From Blakeslea trispora (Eukaryota > Mucoromycota > Mucoromycetes > Mucorales > Choanephoraceae), in assembly GCA_025331445.1 (NCBI GenBank), contig JAIWNE010000051.1, forward strand, positions 62,001-126,000: 64,000 bases of DNA, read 5' to 3'. Below the pieces are notes generated by a model. It searched no databases and was not told where the DNA came from. It was given only the letters and a program-made list of their open reading frames with translations. Made by a program: the position numbers and the translations under genes. This document shows, piece by piece, positions 24,476 through 35,000 of this stretch (positions within the stretch are counted from its first letter, which is position 1; every line of letters starts with the position of its first letter).

Positions 24476-25950
24476 ACAATTTTCAGCAATTAGAAGCCTA
24501 CTGGACCAAACTCTTTAAAGAAGCTTATTTGAGAGCTAAGCCAGAAGCGGTTAAATTGATCAAATTGAACATTTGTGTTGAAGCTTCAGTTTGGAAAGAT
24601 TTGTACCTTAAAACAAATCAAGCATATACTGAGCCAACAAAAAGCATTCTACTTGAATGATGTCAAGCAGCTCTTAAGAAAGAAGCGGTTCATTAAGATT
24701 TGAGTATTACCAGAACCGAAGGGTCAAGATTTGAGGAAGCAAGCCAAAGCCTAAAAAACAAATGATAGTCTTGTTATACAGGTCGCTGTCTTCTTTTGAC
24801 AGCTTGACATTAGTAGAGAAAGATGTGCTGAAGTTGGCTGTTTCAGACACAATCAGCTTGAATACGAATCTATTCGTAGATCATTATCAAAAGCATTTTT
24901 TATTAGAAATTCGAATGAGCTGCTTTTGTTAAAAGCCCTCCTTCCCACAAAAGAGCTCCAAAGAAGAAGTTCAAATAGGATTCAAGTATTTTAAAAAGGT
25001 ACTTATTTTGAGAAAGTGACAATCAACGTAGGTACTTGACCCATCTCAACATCCTTCGTCGCTTTTTTTCTAGATACAAACGTGGCCCTGAGTTCTTGCC
25101 AAACATGATGAATACTTGGGCCGATGACGAAGAGGAAGACTCGGCCGAAAAGAAAAGAAAGAAAGAGTGTGAGTACTCTGAAAATAAACTGCTGCTTATT
25201 GTAATGATGATGCTAGATAGTATATTTAGCGATACTGATCTCAAGTGGAAGAGCGGCGAGAAAACAACTGATGCGACAAAACGAGCAAGAGTTGTTGGTC
25301 AGATGTTGTCAAGAAGTATATCATGAGGCAATTTGTTGCTGTAGAACAAAAACAAGGCAGTTCTTTGTTCATCAGAGCTCAAAGACGGTAGCAGCGTTGG
25401 CGATTCGACAAAGCAAGAATCAAGAAGCTTGCGCTGTACGAAGTCATTGATTTCGCACAACAGGTCTTTCGGCCAAAAAGTTCTTTTGTCGTTTGATTGG
25501 AGTGGCTTTAATGGCTACTCTATCTACTTGAAGATTCATAAGGGCATCACCGTTGTGCTGCCCGGGCATCAGTTGGCGATACCAACTAGCAAAGACTGCA
25601 TCGATGGCTTTGAAGGTACCCTCGTGGCTCTGTATGAATTCAAAGTAAGATCTTACTATTACAATTCATATCCTCTTTCTTTTATAGAAATAACTAATGC
25701 ATTTCTCTTCTAAACACTTTCAAACAAAGCGTCTACTGTACAAACACAATCACGCATATTAAAAACTTTTAAAATGAAGAAAATCGTATTAGCATTGTTA
25801 AAGAGAAAATTTCTGCTAAAAATGGTAGCACAAAGACCAAAATGAAGAAGAAACAAGAATCTTGGTTTTTGAATCACTTTTTGTGCATCAGATGGCAGTT
25901 GAATGATGGTAGTCTTACAAAGAAGAATCAATCAAGCAAAATGATTGGTC
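24476..25950 (+). pseudogene. Decayed unknown gene, possibly element-encoded
   Basis: A chain of protein-like segments on the plus strand, each in a different frame: a 60-codon stretch near 24477-24660 (LEAYWTKLFKEAYLRAKPEA), pieces near 24830-25020, SIFSDTDLKWKSGEKTTDAT near 25220-25280, RWRFDKARIKKLALYEVIDF near 25390-25450, and LLSFDWSGFNGYSIYLKIHK near 25490-25640. The last is followed by an intron-like GTAAGA...TTATAG (25645-25688). At least one in-frame stop (TAG near 25390) and several frameshifts interrupt it. The composition is protein-like, but I do not recognise the family. Location in a repeat-rich block suggests an old mobile-element gene. Confidence 0.4.
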
Positions 25951-27091
25951 GTCTGTGCCTGAATCCCAATAACTGGTAAACAATCAGTAAGATGCAAACA
26001 CCGAAACAAGCTGAAGTCGGTTCACAAAAAGTCAAACAAATAATCTATACTTTATGAATGCAATATCTTACTCTTAATGATTTCCAAACAATCGCACCCT
26101 AAATGCCTGGTGTCTTAACGAAATAAGAATATCATGCCCTACACAATCGCTGAAGCTCAACAGACCTTATAGACATATGAAGTTCCTCATGTTGTTACAT
26201 ATAGAGACAAGCTATGTCATGAAATTACAAAGGCTAGCCTTATTCTTTATGCTAATATCCTTTGATATGCATAGCTTTTACTTTCAGCGAATGATTCAAT
26301 CTCTTGGTACACGTTGTCATAAAACGCCCTCGCTGTATATTTTAAGTCTAATGCGACATGTATTTGTAGAAAAATACTCGAATTATTAAGTCCTCTCATC
26401 ATCATATGCAGCTGTATAAAAGAGAGAGAGAAAAGAAAAGAAAAGATAAGCATGGATATAGACATTAAGCTTTTCCCCTCTATTTTCCTATCGCATACAG
26501 CCCTTCTTTATTGCCTTGATTTCTTTTAGTACTGATGTCCCTGTTATAGGGTTGAACAAATGGCTTACCTAATCCATTAAAAGGAAATGGCAGAATAGAA
26601 TTGTGCATAAAACTCGATTATCGACATCTTGGTAAACCCAACTTCAATGCATATGTTTAAAATGTATGAAACACTTTCTAATCATAGTTCAAGTTTGAAT
26701 TGTGAAAAGGCCCATCGCCCCTGGCAAACCAAAGGTCACAGCTCCGAAGTCACAAAAAAGTTTTATTCATCATTCATTTAACCGCAGCTTTATTTAAGTC
26801 TTTTCTTTTCTCTTGTTAAAGCTCATTTTATATAACTTTTTTTCTTTACAAGAAAACAAGTATCACAGAAACAAGCGCATACTCTTTGAACAAAGAAGGA
26901 AAAGAAGAAAGAAGTTTTAAGAAGCTTTTACATGTCATTGAATTGCAAGCTGATATCCAAAGAAAAAGAAAGCATAGAGCAGCAATTACAACGTTTTAAA
27001 GTCAAAAAGAAGCAACAATCCATCTTCTAATACATTCTTCATCAATTCATTTTTAACAAAATCATCTCCAATAATATTCTAATTATTCAAT
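25951..27091. other. Intergenic and eIF5 upstream region
   Basis: No supported gene. The 300 bp before the eIF5 ATG are rich in A/G runs and T-rich blocks, as seen before other expressed genes here. Confidence 0.4.
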
Positions 27092-28424
27092 ATGGCTGCT
27101 ATTAACGTAAGACGTGATGTTCAAGATTCCTTTTACCGTTACAAGATGCCTCGTCTCACAGCAAAGGTAAGGAAACATATTTCTTATAACGTAATCAATA
27201 ATTGCTTATGTGTACATGCTTTTTTTCAGGTTGAAGGCAAGGGTAACGGTATTAAAACTGTAATTACAAACATGGCTGAAATTGCCCGCGCTCTCTCTCG
27301 TCCTCCCTCATGTAAGATATTGAAAGATAAATAACATCATAATTGGCATGCATTTATTAATCCCTGAGAACTCAATAGACCCCACAAAGTATTTCGGTTG
27401 TGAGCTTGGCGCCCAAGTCAAGTGTGATGACAAAAATGAACGTTATATTGTAAACGGCGATCACGATGCTGCAAAGCTTCAAAACACACTTGATGGTTTC
27501 ATCAACAAGTTTGTCTTGTGTCAATCTTGTAAGAACCCTGAAACTGACATCATCATCAAGAATGATGAAATCTTGATGGATTGTAAAGCCTGTGGTGCTA
27601 GAAATGGTGCCGATATGCGTCACAAGCTTTCTGCCTTCATCGTCAAGAACCCTCCAGCAGTTGCCTCTAAGAACGTGCGCAAGCAACGTAAGGCTGCTAC
27701 TGCTCAAGCAAACAACACTGGTGAAGATGCAGACAATGCTACCAATGCTGACAATGACGGTGATGGCTCTGATGATGATATCATCTCTCAACGTATTCAA
27801 AAACAAGCTGCTGGTCTCAACATGGAATCCAAGTTAGCTCTTGAAGACTGGTCTGAAGATACAAGTGAGGCTGCCGTCCTTCAACGTATGAAGGAGCTCT
27901 CCGTTAAGGGCTCAGGTGCCTTTGCTGATGATGACGAAGAAGGTGGTGAAAACAAATACGAATCTTTCGGTGTCTGGCTTTTGGAAAACAAGGGTGGTTA
28001 CACAGATGCTGAAATCATTGAAAAAGCTGAAGAATTAGGTGTTCTTGGAAAATACAAGGCTTGTCAAGTATTGATCCAAGGTCTTTTCGACGAAAACATC
28101 ATTAGTCAAATTCCTAAGCGTGCCAAGTTGCTTCAAAAGTTTGTCATTGACGAGAAGTCTCAAAAGGCTACATTGGGTGGTATTGAACGTCTTGTCGGTA
28201 TGGATTACAAGGAAGCTCTCTTAAAGAAGGTTCCTACTATCTTGATGAAGGTTTACGATTTGGACATCATTGAAGACGACGTCTTCATCAAGTGGGGTGA
28301 GAAGCCTTCCAAGCGTTACGTTGAGCGCGATGTCTCCAAGGAGATTAAGAAGGCTGCTGCTCCATTCTTGGAATGGGTTGAAAATGCCTCTGAAGAAGAG
28401 TCTTCTGATGAAGAATCCGATTAA
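27092..28424 (+). CDS. TIF5: Translation initiation factor eIF5
   Basis: GTPase-activating protein for eIF2 and scaffold of the 43S pre-initiation complex. Three exons (27092-27166, 27230-27311, 27379-28424) give 1,203 nt and 400 residues, normal for fungal eIF5. The N-terminal domain carries the GAP arginine finger in FYRYKMPRL (Arg16, equivalent to Arg15 of the human protein), then [20 protein letters not shown] and [14 protein letters not shown] CxxC...CxxC zinc ribbon follows ([10 protein letters not shown] ... [17 protein letters not shown]). After a charged linker, the C-terminal W2/MIF4G-like HEAT domain ends in acidic/aromatic boxes ([19 protein letters not shown]) that bind eIF2-beta and eIF3. 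Both introns are 60-70 nt. Coding sequence is unusually codon-biased (GTC, CGT, AAG), consistent with high expression. Confidence 0.97.
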
Positions 28425-29364
28425 TGATATACTTAATATGCATATATACTTAAGCATTGTTTAATTAGTAATAAAAAAAGATTACATACCAATCCAATTT
28501 TCAAATTAAGTTAATAATCCTTTCAGCCATGTCAAAATTTATCAAAAACAAAAAGGAGGAAAGTATCTCTCAAGATTAGACCATTCATTTTCTGAGCAAG
28601 GAAAGGCATAAAGAACATCTATTCGGTTGCGGATACTTTAGGCAATGCATTTGTACTTTGAATTGCTTTTTGAATCTCTGAAGTCCTGTTAAGGTTTCTC
28701 TCCTTATTTATTCTGTTAATATGTTGATTTACGCCTAAACTAGAATTTTCCCTCAATAATTATGTGGCAAATTTTATTTTTAATGCTCAATATGCGGCAA
28801 ACATAGTAATGATGGTTAACCAAAAAGTAAATTCATCCCCAAATGTAAAGTTAGTGGCGGTCAATTCACAACCTAATGAGTATTCCTCTTCAGGAGTTTG
28901 ATGATAAAGAAGACGTGGTAGTAGTAGTTGTGTAAAGGAGTAAAATAGAAAGAAGGAGATATAGCAAAAAAAAAGAGAAAGAAAAGAAAAAGCAACGTGA
29001 GAAAAAGCAAGGTACAAAGAGAGCAAAAGAAGAAAAACCAGTAGAAATAAAAATGAAAGGAAGGAGAAAAGGGGCAATAAAGAAGTTTGCATTGACAAGC
29101 TTAAAAGAATAAAAGACTTTAGCAGCATATTTATCTATTGCAGTACATGCACGTCTACATACATGCCTTTTTCTATCATATTGCACTGATGATCAAATCG
29201 CTTTAGACTAAGCGCTTCAGGAGGATGTTATTAACTCTCATGTATATATATAGTATCTAAGCAACACTTTGAAAGACAAAAGATGCAACAAGACAAGTTG
29301 ACTTAAAAAGGCTTCTCGATCCTTTCCTATTTCCCATTCTTTTTCTCCTCCATCATTCTAAACT
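28425..29364. other. Intergenic, no supported gene
   Basis: Contains a purine-rich block at about 28940-29080 whose complement gives long pyrimidine-coded Phe/Leu/Ser frames; these are compositional artefacts. Nothing else seen. Confidence 0.5.
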
Positions 29365-31668
29365 ATGGGTCTTTTAAACTTCAGGAAGCAGAGCAAGAAA
29401 CAACAAGTTCCAGATCGTACTTTTACTCAGTCAAATATAGACATATCTAGCCCCTTACCGGTTTACCGAGGTCAGGATTATATTCCATTGTCTACAACAA
29501 CATTGGCAAATCATCAGGAGCTATCAAGAGCAAATGATACAAGCTTAATGGATGATATCATGAATGTGTTGGATGCCTCTAATGGTAAAAGTCTCTACCT
29601 GTTCTTGTCCTGTTTTGCTTAACATTTTGCTTTCGTCAATAGCTCAAACAGATTTACGCGAAAAATCAATTGTTCTTTCTGCGCAAGACATGGCAGGTTC
29701 CATTCCCAATAGCTCTGAATTGGAAAATGCAAAAAGCAGTAAGGTGCAACAAAAGCCGCCCCCTCACTTCTCAAGCCATGATAGTAAGAAATCGACGCTC
29801 CAACCATCACAACAGACAGTACACCAAGAGAGTAAAAAGATACAACAGCAACGACATTCTCTAAACGCGTCAAATAATAACAGTCATGAAGATAATGCGA
29901 TTCTTAGTTCAAACTTGCCAACAGCTCATTCCCTCCACAGATATTCTGCACCTGTCACTATCAAAAGAAACTCTAATGCATCAAGTCCCCCTATTGCTTC
30001 TGATCCTAATCATGCTATCACTTTAAGCACACCTTATATATCGAAAAGCATAATGGATCGATTGAAGGAAAGGCATCGTCAAGAAACACGCAAAGCATCT
30101 TCTCCTTTTGGAAATCGAACTACTAGCTCACCCTCGATGCCTATTATTAATGGTACTACAGTCGATCTGTCTAACAAAAATAGAACACAAAAAAGAATGT
30201 CTCAATCGCAATCGTTTACAACCTATGTGCGACTGACAAACAAAAACGAAAGCAATTCAGGTGAAAGCCCGTCAGCCACAAACAGCATAGAAAGACAATC
30301 CAGCCCACTTCAGGTACATGATTTGCAAAAAAGAAAAAGAAAGGAAAGCAATAGCTTAAGCAAAAAAAAAAAATATATTTTTTTTTATCATGTTAGCCAA
30401 AGCCTGAAACAAATCCTCTTCATCTTCATTATTTGCCTCAATCAACACGAGTAATGTACCAGCAACAACTGTTGCCTCAGGAAAACACGGAATTCGAACC
30501 AGCTCCCACAGCATTAAGTTATCCAGTCAACAGGTCTGTTTCAGCCTATCCAGGGCTTGCTACACAGTCAATTCAGCAGCAACAACAAATTCTCTTGCAG
30601 CAACAACAAATCCAGCAACAACAACTTCATCAACAGCAATTCCAACAACAAAGATTGGAAGAGCAGCAAAACATACATCAGCAGAAAATACATCAAATTC
30701 AGATTGAGCAAAAGAAGCAACATGAGCAAGATAATATCAATAGAGCCATCCTTGATTCGCTTGTGACGTCCAAACTTGATGCACACCAGAATAGCGAAAC
30801 TGCTAAACATCATTTTTCATTAAAACCATTGTACAAGAGAGCGGCTGAAAGTAATAACAAGAACAAAAGAGGTCATCATCATTATCACCATCACCACCAC
30901 CATCATCGTCGACAATGCAATTCTCATTCAGAGAATCATGTTCACCAATCAATCGTATTTACAAAAAATTCGAGTATGTGCACGCCACCTCCTAAATCAA
31001 AACAAGCAATCGTCAGTGAAGCTAAAGAGCCATCGGAGACGCCACTCTCTCCAATTTCATTGAAGGATGAGGAGAGGCATATATCTGATGTTATGGATAC
31101 AATGATTGCCAATTCTTCTTCAAGTACACTCAGTGTCGAATCAAAGCCAAATGAGGACAAAAGACTTGGTGCTGTTCGATTGCCAAGAAAACTAAAACGC
31201 GAGCTACAAGATATGCATCTGAGGAGGTCGCTATATTCTCTTCCTGACCTAAGTAAGTTATCACAAGAACAGGTGTTTGAAACGGAAGATTCTGGCTTAA
31301 TGTGGAATTCTGTTTCTTTATTTCCTTCTGTGTTGGATAAAGTTGAATTGTCAGCCCAGAAATTAAAGGGCCGCCGTCGATGCTGTTTGAACGAAGGGGC
31401 TGTCAACTGTGAAGCACGAAAAAAATGTTGTAAAAAATCAAGGCCAGTCCTTCCTACACCCTCCAAGTGCTGTCATCATCATAGACAATGCAATTATCAT
31501 TGTCATTCTCGTCATTGTTGTCCAGCAATCGCATGCACAAACTGCAGCCGTGATCATGCATCCGAGGTGTCAGCCGCTGATTGTGTTGGCAGTACAAGGA
31601 AGAATTCTGTCGAAATAGAATATAGGGCCCCAATATGTCGATCTAAAAAGCACTGTAAACATAATTGA
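29365..31668 (+). CDS. Unknown protein, polyQ, His-run and Cys/His-rich C-terminus
   Basis: Three exons (29365-29584, 29643-30313, 30397-31668) sum to 2,163 nt and 720 residues, with phases that fit. I recognise no enzymatic domain. Residues 1-300 are Ser/Asn/Gln-rich and disordered, with a short basic patch (MDRLKERHRQETRKAS). About 358-400 is a polyQ tract, and about 456-468 an almost pure His stretch (HHHYHHHHHHHRR). The last ~110 residues hold about 19 Cys and many His (for example RRCCLNEGAVNCEARKKCC, then CCHHHRQCNYHCHSRHCC), a pattern that could bind several metal ions. The Cys-rich tail is encoded without interruption and sits in the same frame as the rest, so it is not an artefact. 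A regulatory or metal-handling role is possible but unproven. Confidence 0.75.
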
Positions 31669-32047
31669 TTCGACACTATGTTTCAATAATATAATGCGGA
31701 GACTTAAATATCATTTATTTAATTTTGATTTTCCTTATCAGCAGTGTGCGATTGAGGGTTACCTTCACTAACCTATATGAAATATAATTTCTTAATTATT
31801 CTGCATTTTATTGGAGTTTCCGTAAAACCAGAGTGCAATAAATGTACAAAAAAAAAGGTGTCTTAAATTAATAATAATAGCTACTTGTAGAAAAAAAAAA
31901 GTAGTTTGTTTCTATAAATATATTTTTAATGTGTAACCATCGCAAAAGATGCAAATAATTTTGTTAATTACTTTTCCCTTTTCTCTTTCTCTCTCTCTTT
32001 CTTTCTTTTTTGTCTTCTTTTCTCTTTATCGCCTTTTTCCTATAAAG

Positions 32048-35000
32048 ATGGGAAAATTGAAAAAGTCGCAAACTGCTGATCCAGCAGATGCCAGTCGAAC
32101 TGATTTGGCAGCACTATCTAGCTGCTCAAATACAGCAATTGCATCTTGCTTGGGCTCTCGGTATAACTCTTTCAAGGTTTACACAAACATAGGTTCTCGT
32201 CACATCGTCGCAGTAAACCCTTTAAAGGAGCTAGCTATCAACGACGATCAAACCAGTTTAGAATATGTTGCTGCCTACAAAGACGCTTCAGGCAATAACA
32301 ATCAAATATCGCAAATCTCTTTGTTGGATCCTCATCTATTCGATCTTATTAACCGTGTCTACTTCCATATGAGAAGAACCGGAAGTGATCAGAACATTGT
32401 TTTGCGGTATGATTTAAGCTTTTTTTTTTGTTAGCCCCCTTCTAATATCTTCGGTTCAATTTAGTGGTGAAGCCAGTAGCGGAAAGTCCGAAATCCGTAA
32501 ATTAAGTATCCGACACTTAGTACGACTGAGTAGTCATAAGAAAGAATCAAAAGTGCAGACACAGATTATACAATCACAAACAATCTTGGAAGCTTTTGGA
32601 CAATGTCAAATGCAAGAGAACCTGTCCGGCTCCCGTTTCGGCTATTACTGTGAAATTCAGTTTAACGAGCGAGGACGAATGATAGGTGCCAAAACATTGC
32701 ATTACTTGTTAGAAAAATCTCGTGTTACAGGTCATTCATCTCCCTCAGCCTCTGATGGCAATTTTGATGTGTTCTATTACCTATTAGCTGGTGTTTCACC
32801 AGAGGAGAAGACAGCTTTGCAACTGATCAGTTCAGATCCTTCTGCTTACCCATATCTAGCCAAGTACAAAAAGCGCATAATACAACCCGAAGACGCTTCT
32901 CGCTTTGAGCAACTAAAGACTTCACTCAAAACTGCAGGCTTCAGAAAGGAGCAAATCGGCCGTATTGTACAACTTCTTGCCACCATTCTTCATCTTGGTA
33001 ATCTGGTTTTTGTGGACCCAGTTGGCACGGGTACACAAGAGGCCGCATTTGTTAAAAACACGGAACAGCTTGAAATTGTAGCCGACTTTTTAGGTTTAGA
33101 TCCTAGAGCATTAGAAAATGTGTTGACCTTCAAGACAACCATGATTCGCAAGGACTTCACTACATTGATTTTAAATGCTGAACAAGCTGCACTCCAAAGA
33201 GATAACCTCTGTCAAACTTTATATTCCCTTATGTTCTCTTGGATTGTAGAGCGCATCAACAGTAAAACATGTGTAGAAGATTTTAATAGTTTCATCGGTG
33301 TTCTAGACTTCCCAGCACTACAGACATCCAATAATGTCGTTGCTAGTTTTGATCAACTCTGTGTCAATCTCAGTAACGAGCGCATACAGAACTACCTTGA
33401 ACATGCTATGTTCCAAAGCGAAGCAGATCACTTTCGTCAAGAAGGCATGCAAGTTCCTAATTTCAATATAGACAACAGCTGCATCGATATCTTGACTCGT
33501 CCAAAGGGTATTTGTGATACTATAAATACCATGACAGATGTATCAAAGCGTGCATACACTGACACCAACATTATGGATTCTCTTGTAAAATACAACTCAA
33601 CACATGCTGCATTTTCGGTTAAGAATACGGACACCAATTCTCGACGTTTTGTTATTAACCATTATAGTGGTACAGCACCAGTTCAATACTCTACAGAAGG
33701 TTTTATTGAAGAAAACAACAGTCAGATTTCTGTCGACTTTGTCTCTCTTTTCAAGGGTGGCATGGATGTTCAGCCTTCTTGGAACTCCTTTATTGTTGAC
33801 CTATTTACCAATGTTAAGATCGAAAACCATCCCAAACATGCCTCAGCTATGATTGGTGCACAGCAATCTGCAAAACCCATGCGTGCACCCTCCCAGCGAC
33901 GCTCTACACGTAGAAAGGGAGGCAACAATAGTGAAAAGAAAGATGCCGCTGATGGACTTGCGCCAACAACCACAGTTTTACAACAAATTCAATCTGCTTT
34001 AGATGAGCTTATCCAATCATTTGAAGAAGTGAAGCTCTGGACTGTGTTCTGTGTTCTACCCAAAAATCCTTTAAATGGATTTTCCAACAAAAATTTATTC
34101 GATACCAAATATGTAGAATCTCAATTAGAACAAATGAAAATTAGTTCTGTTGTTCAACTGCCTGCTTCGCTATATGTCGAGTCGTATGGCCACCAAGAAT
34201 TCTTAGATCGATATGCCCATCTAATGAACCAACTAGACACATCTCGACTTGCTCGCTCGCAATGTGAAGCAGCTGCCGAGATCATGAATTGGCAAGCCAA
34301 CAACATGTGCATTACTCAAAACAAGGTAATTTTAATGAGCCTCCTTTTTTCTCTCTTATCTAGCTTTATGTATTTTTTTTTGGAAGCCACAAGTTATTTA
34401 TAGAAATTTGAAAATAGGTGTTTTTAAGTGCTACTGCATGGCGTGAACTGGAAGATCAACTTAGATCATTTGAGAAAGCTCAACAAAGACAAGCTAAGGA
34501 TAATACAGATTCAAGCGTGGTTCGCGATGTGTCCAGCCCTGTTTCTCATCCATTCGCAGCTACAGCGGCAGCAGCAGGATTACCTTTGCCCAATCAGCAA
34601 TATGCTCATGATGACCAAGCTTCGTTCTATTCTGAAGATGAATCAGGCCATTATGTAGATAACGAAGGTTCTTATTATGGCTCTGAATCCTATGCCTACT
34701 CTACCGCTGGTAGTGATCACAAGAATGTTCTTGATTTGATGCCACCACAAGAACCTATTGTTGAGAATCTTGATGCGTCCGAGGAAGATGAAACTAAAAT
34801 GTCTGCTGCACGAAAACGGTGGCTCTTCTTTGTCTATTTTTGTACTTGGTGGATTCCTTCTAAGTTCATGATTTGGTGTGGTGGTATGAAACGTAAAGAT
34901 GTTCGTATTGCATGGAGAGAAAAGGTGACCTTATGTATGCTTATTTTCCTCATGTGTGCATTTGTTATCTGGTTCTTGGTATTCTTCAGTGAAATCGTAT

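Noticed and set aside
28787..29186. Two overlapping minus frames of 98-113 codons
   Set aside because: Nearly all Phe/Leu/Ser from a purine-rich + strand tract; a compositional artefact.
30568..30813. Leu-rich minus frame opposite the polyQ tract
   Set aside because: Antisense of CAA/CAG repeats gives poly-Leu; not a gene.
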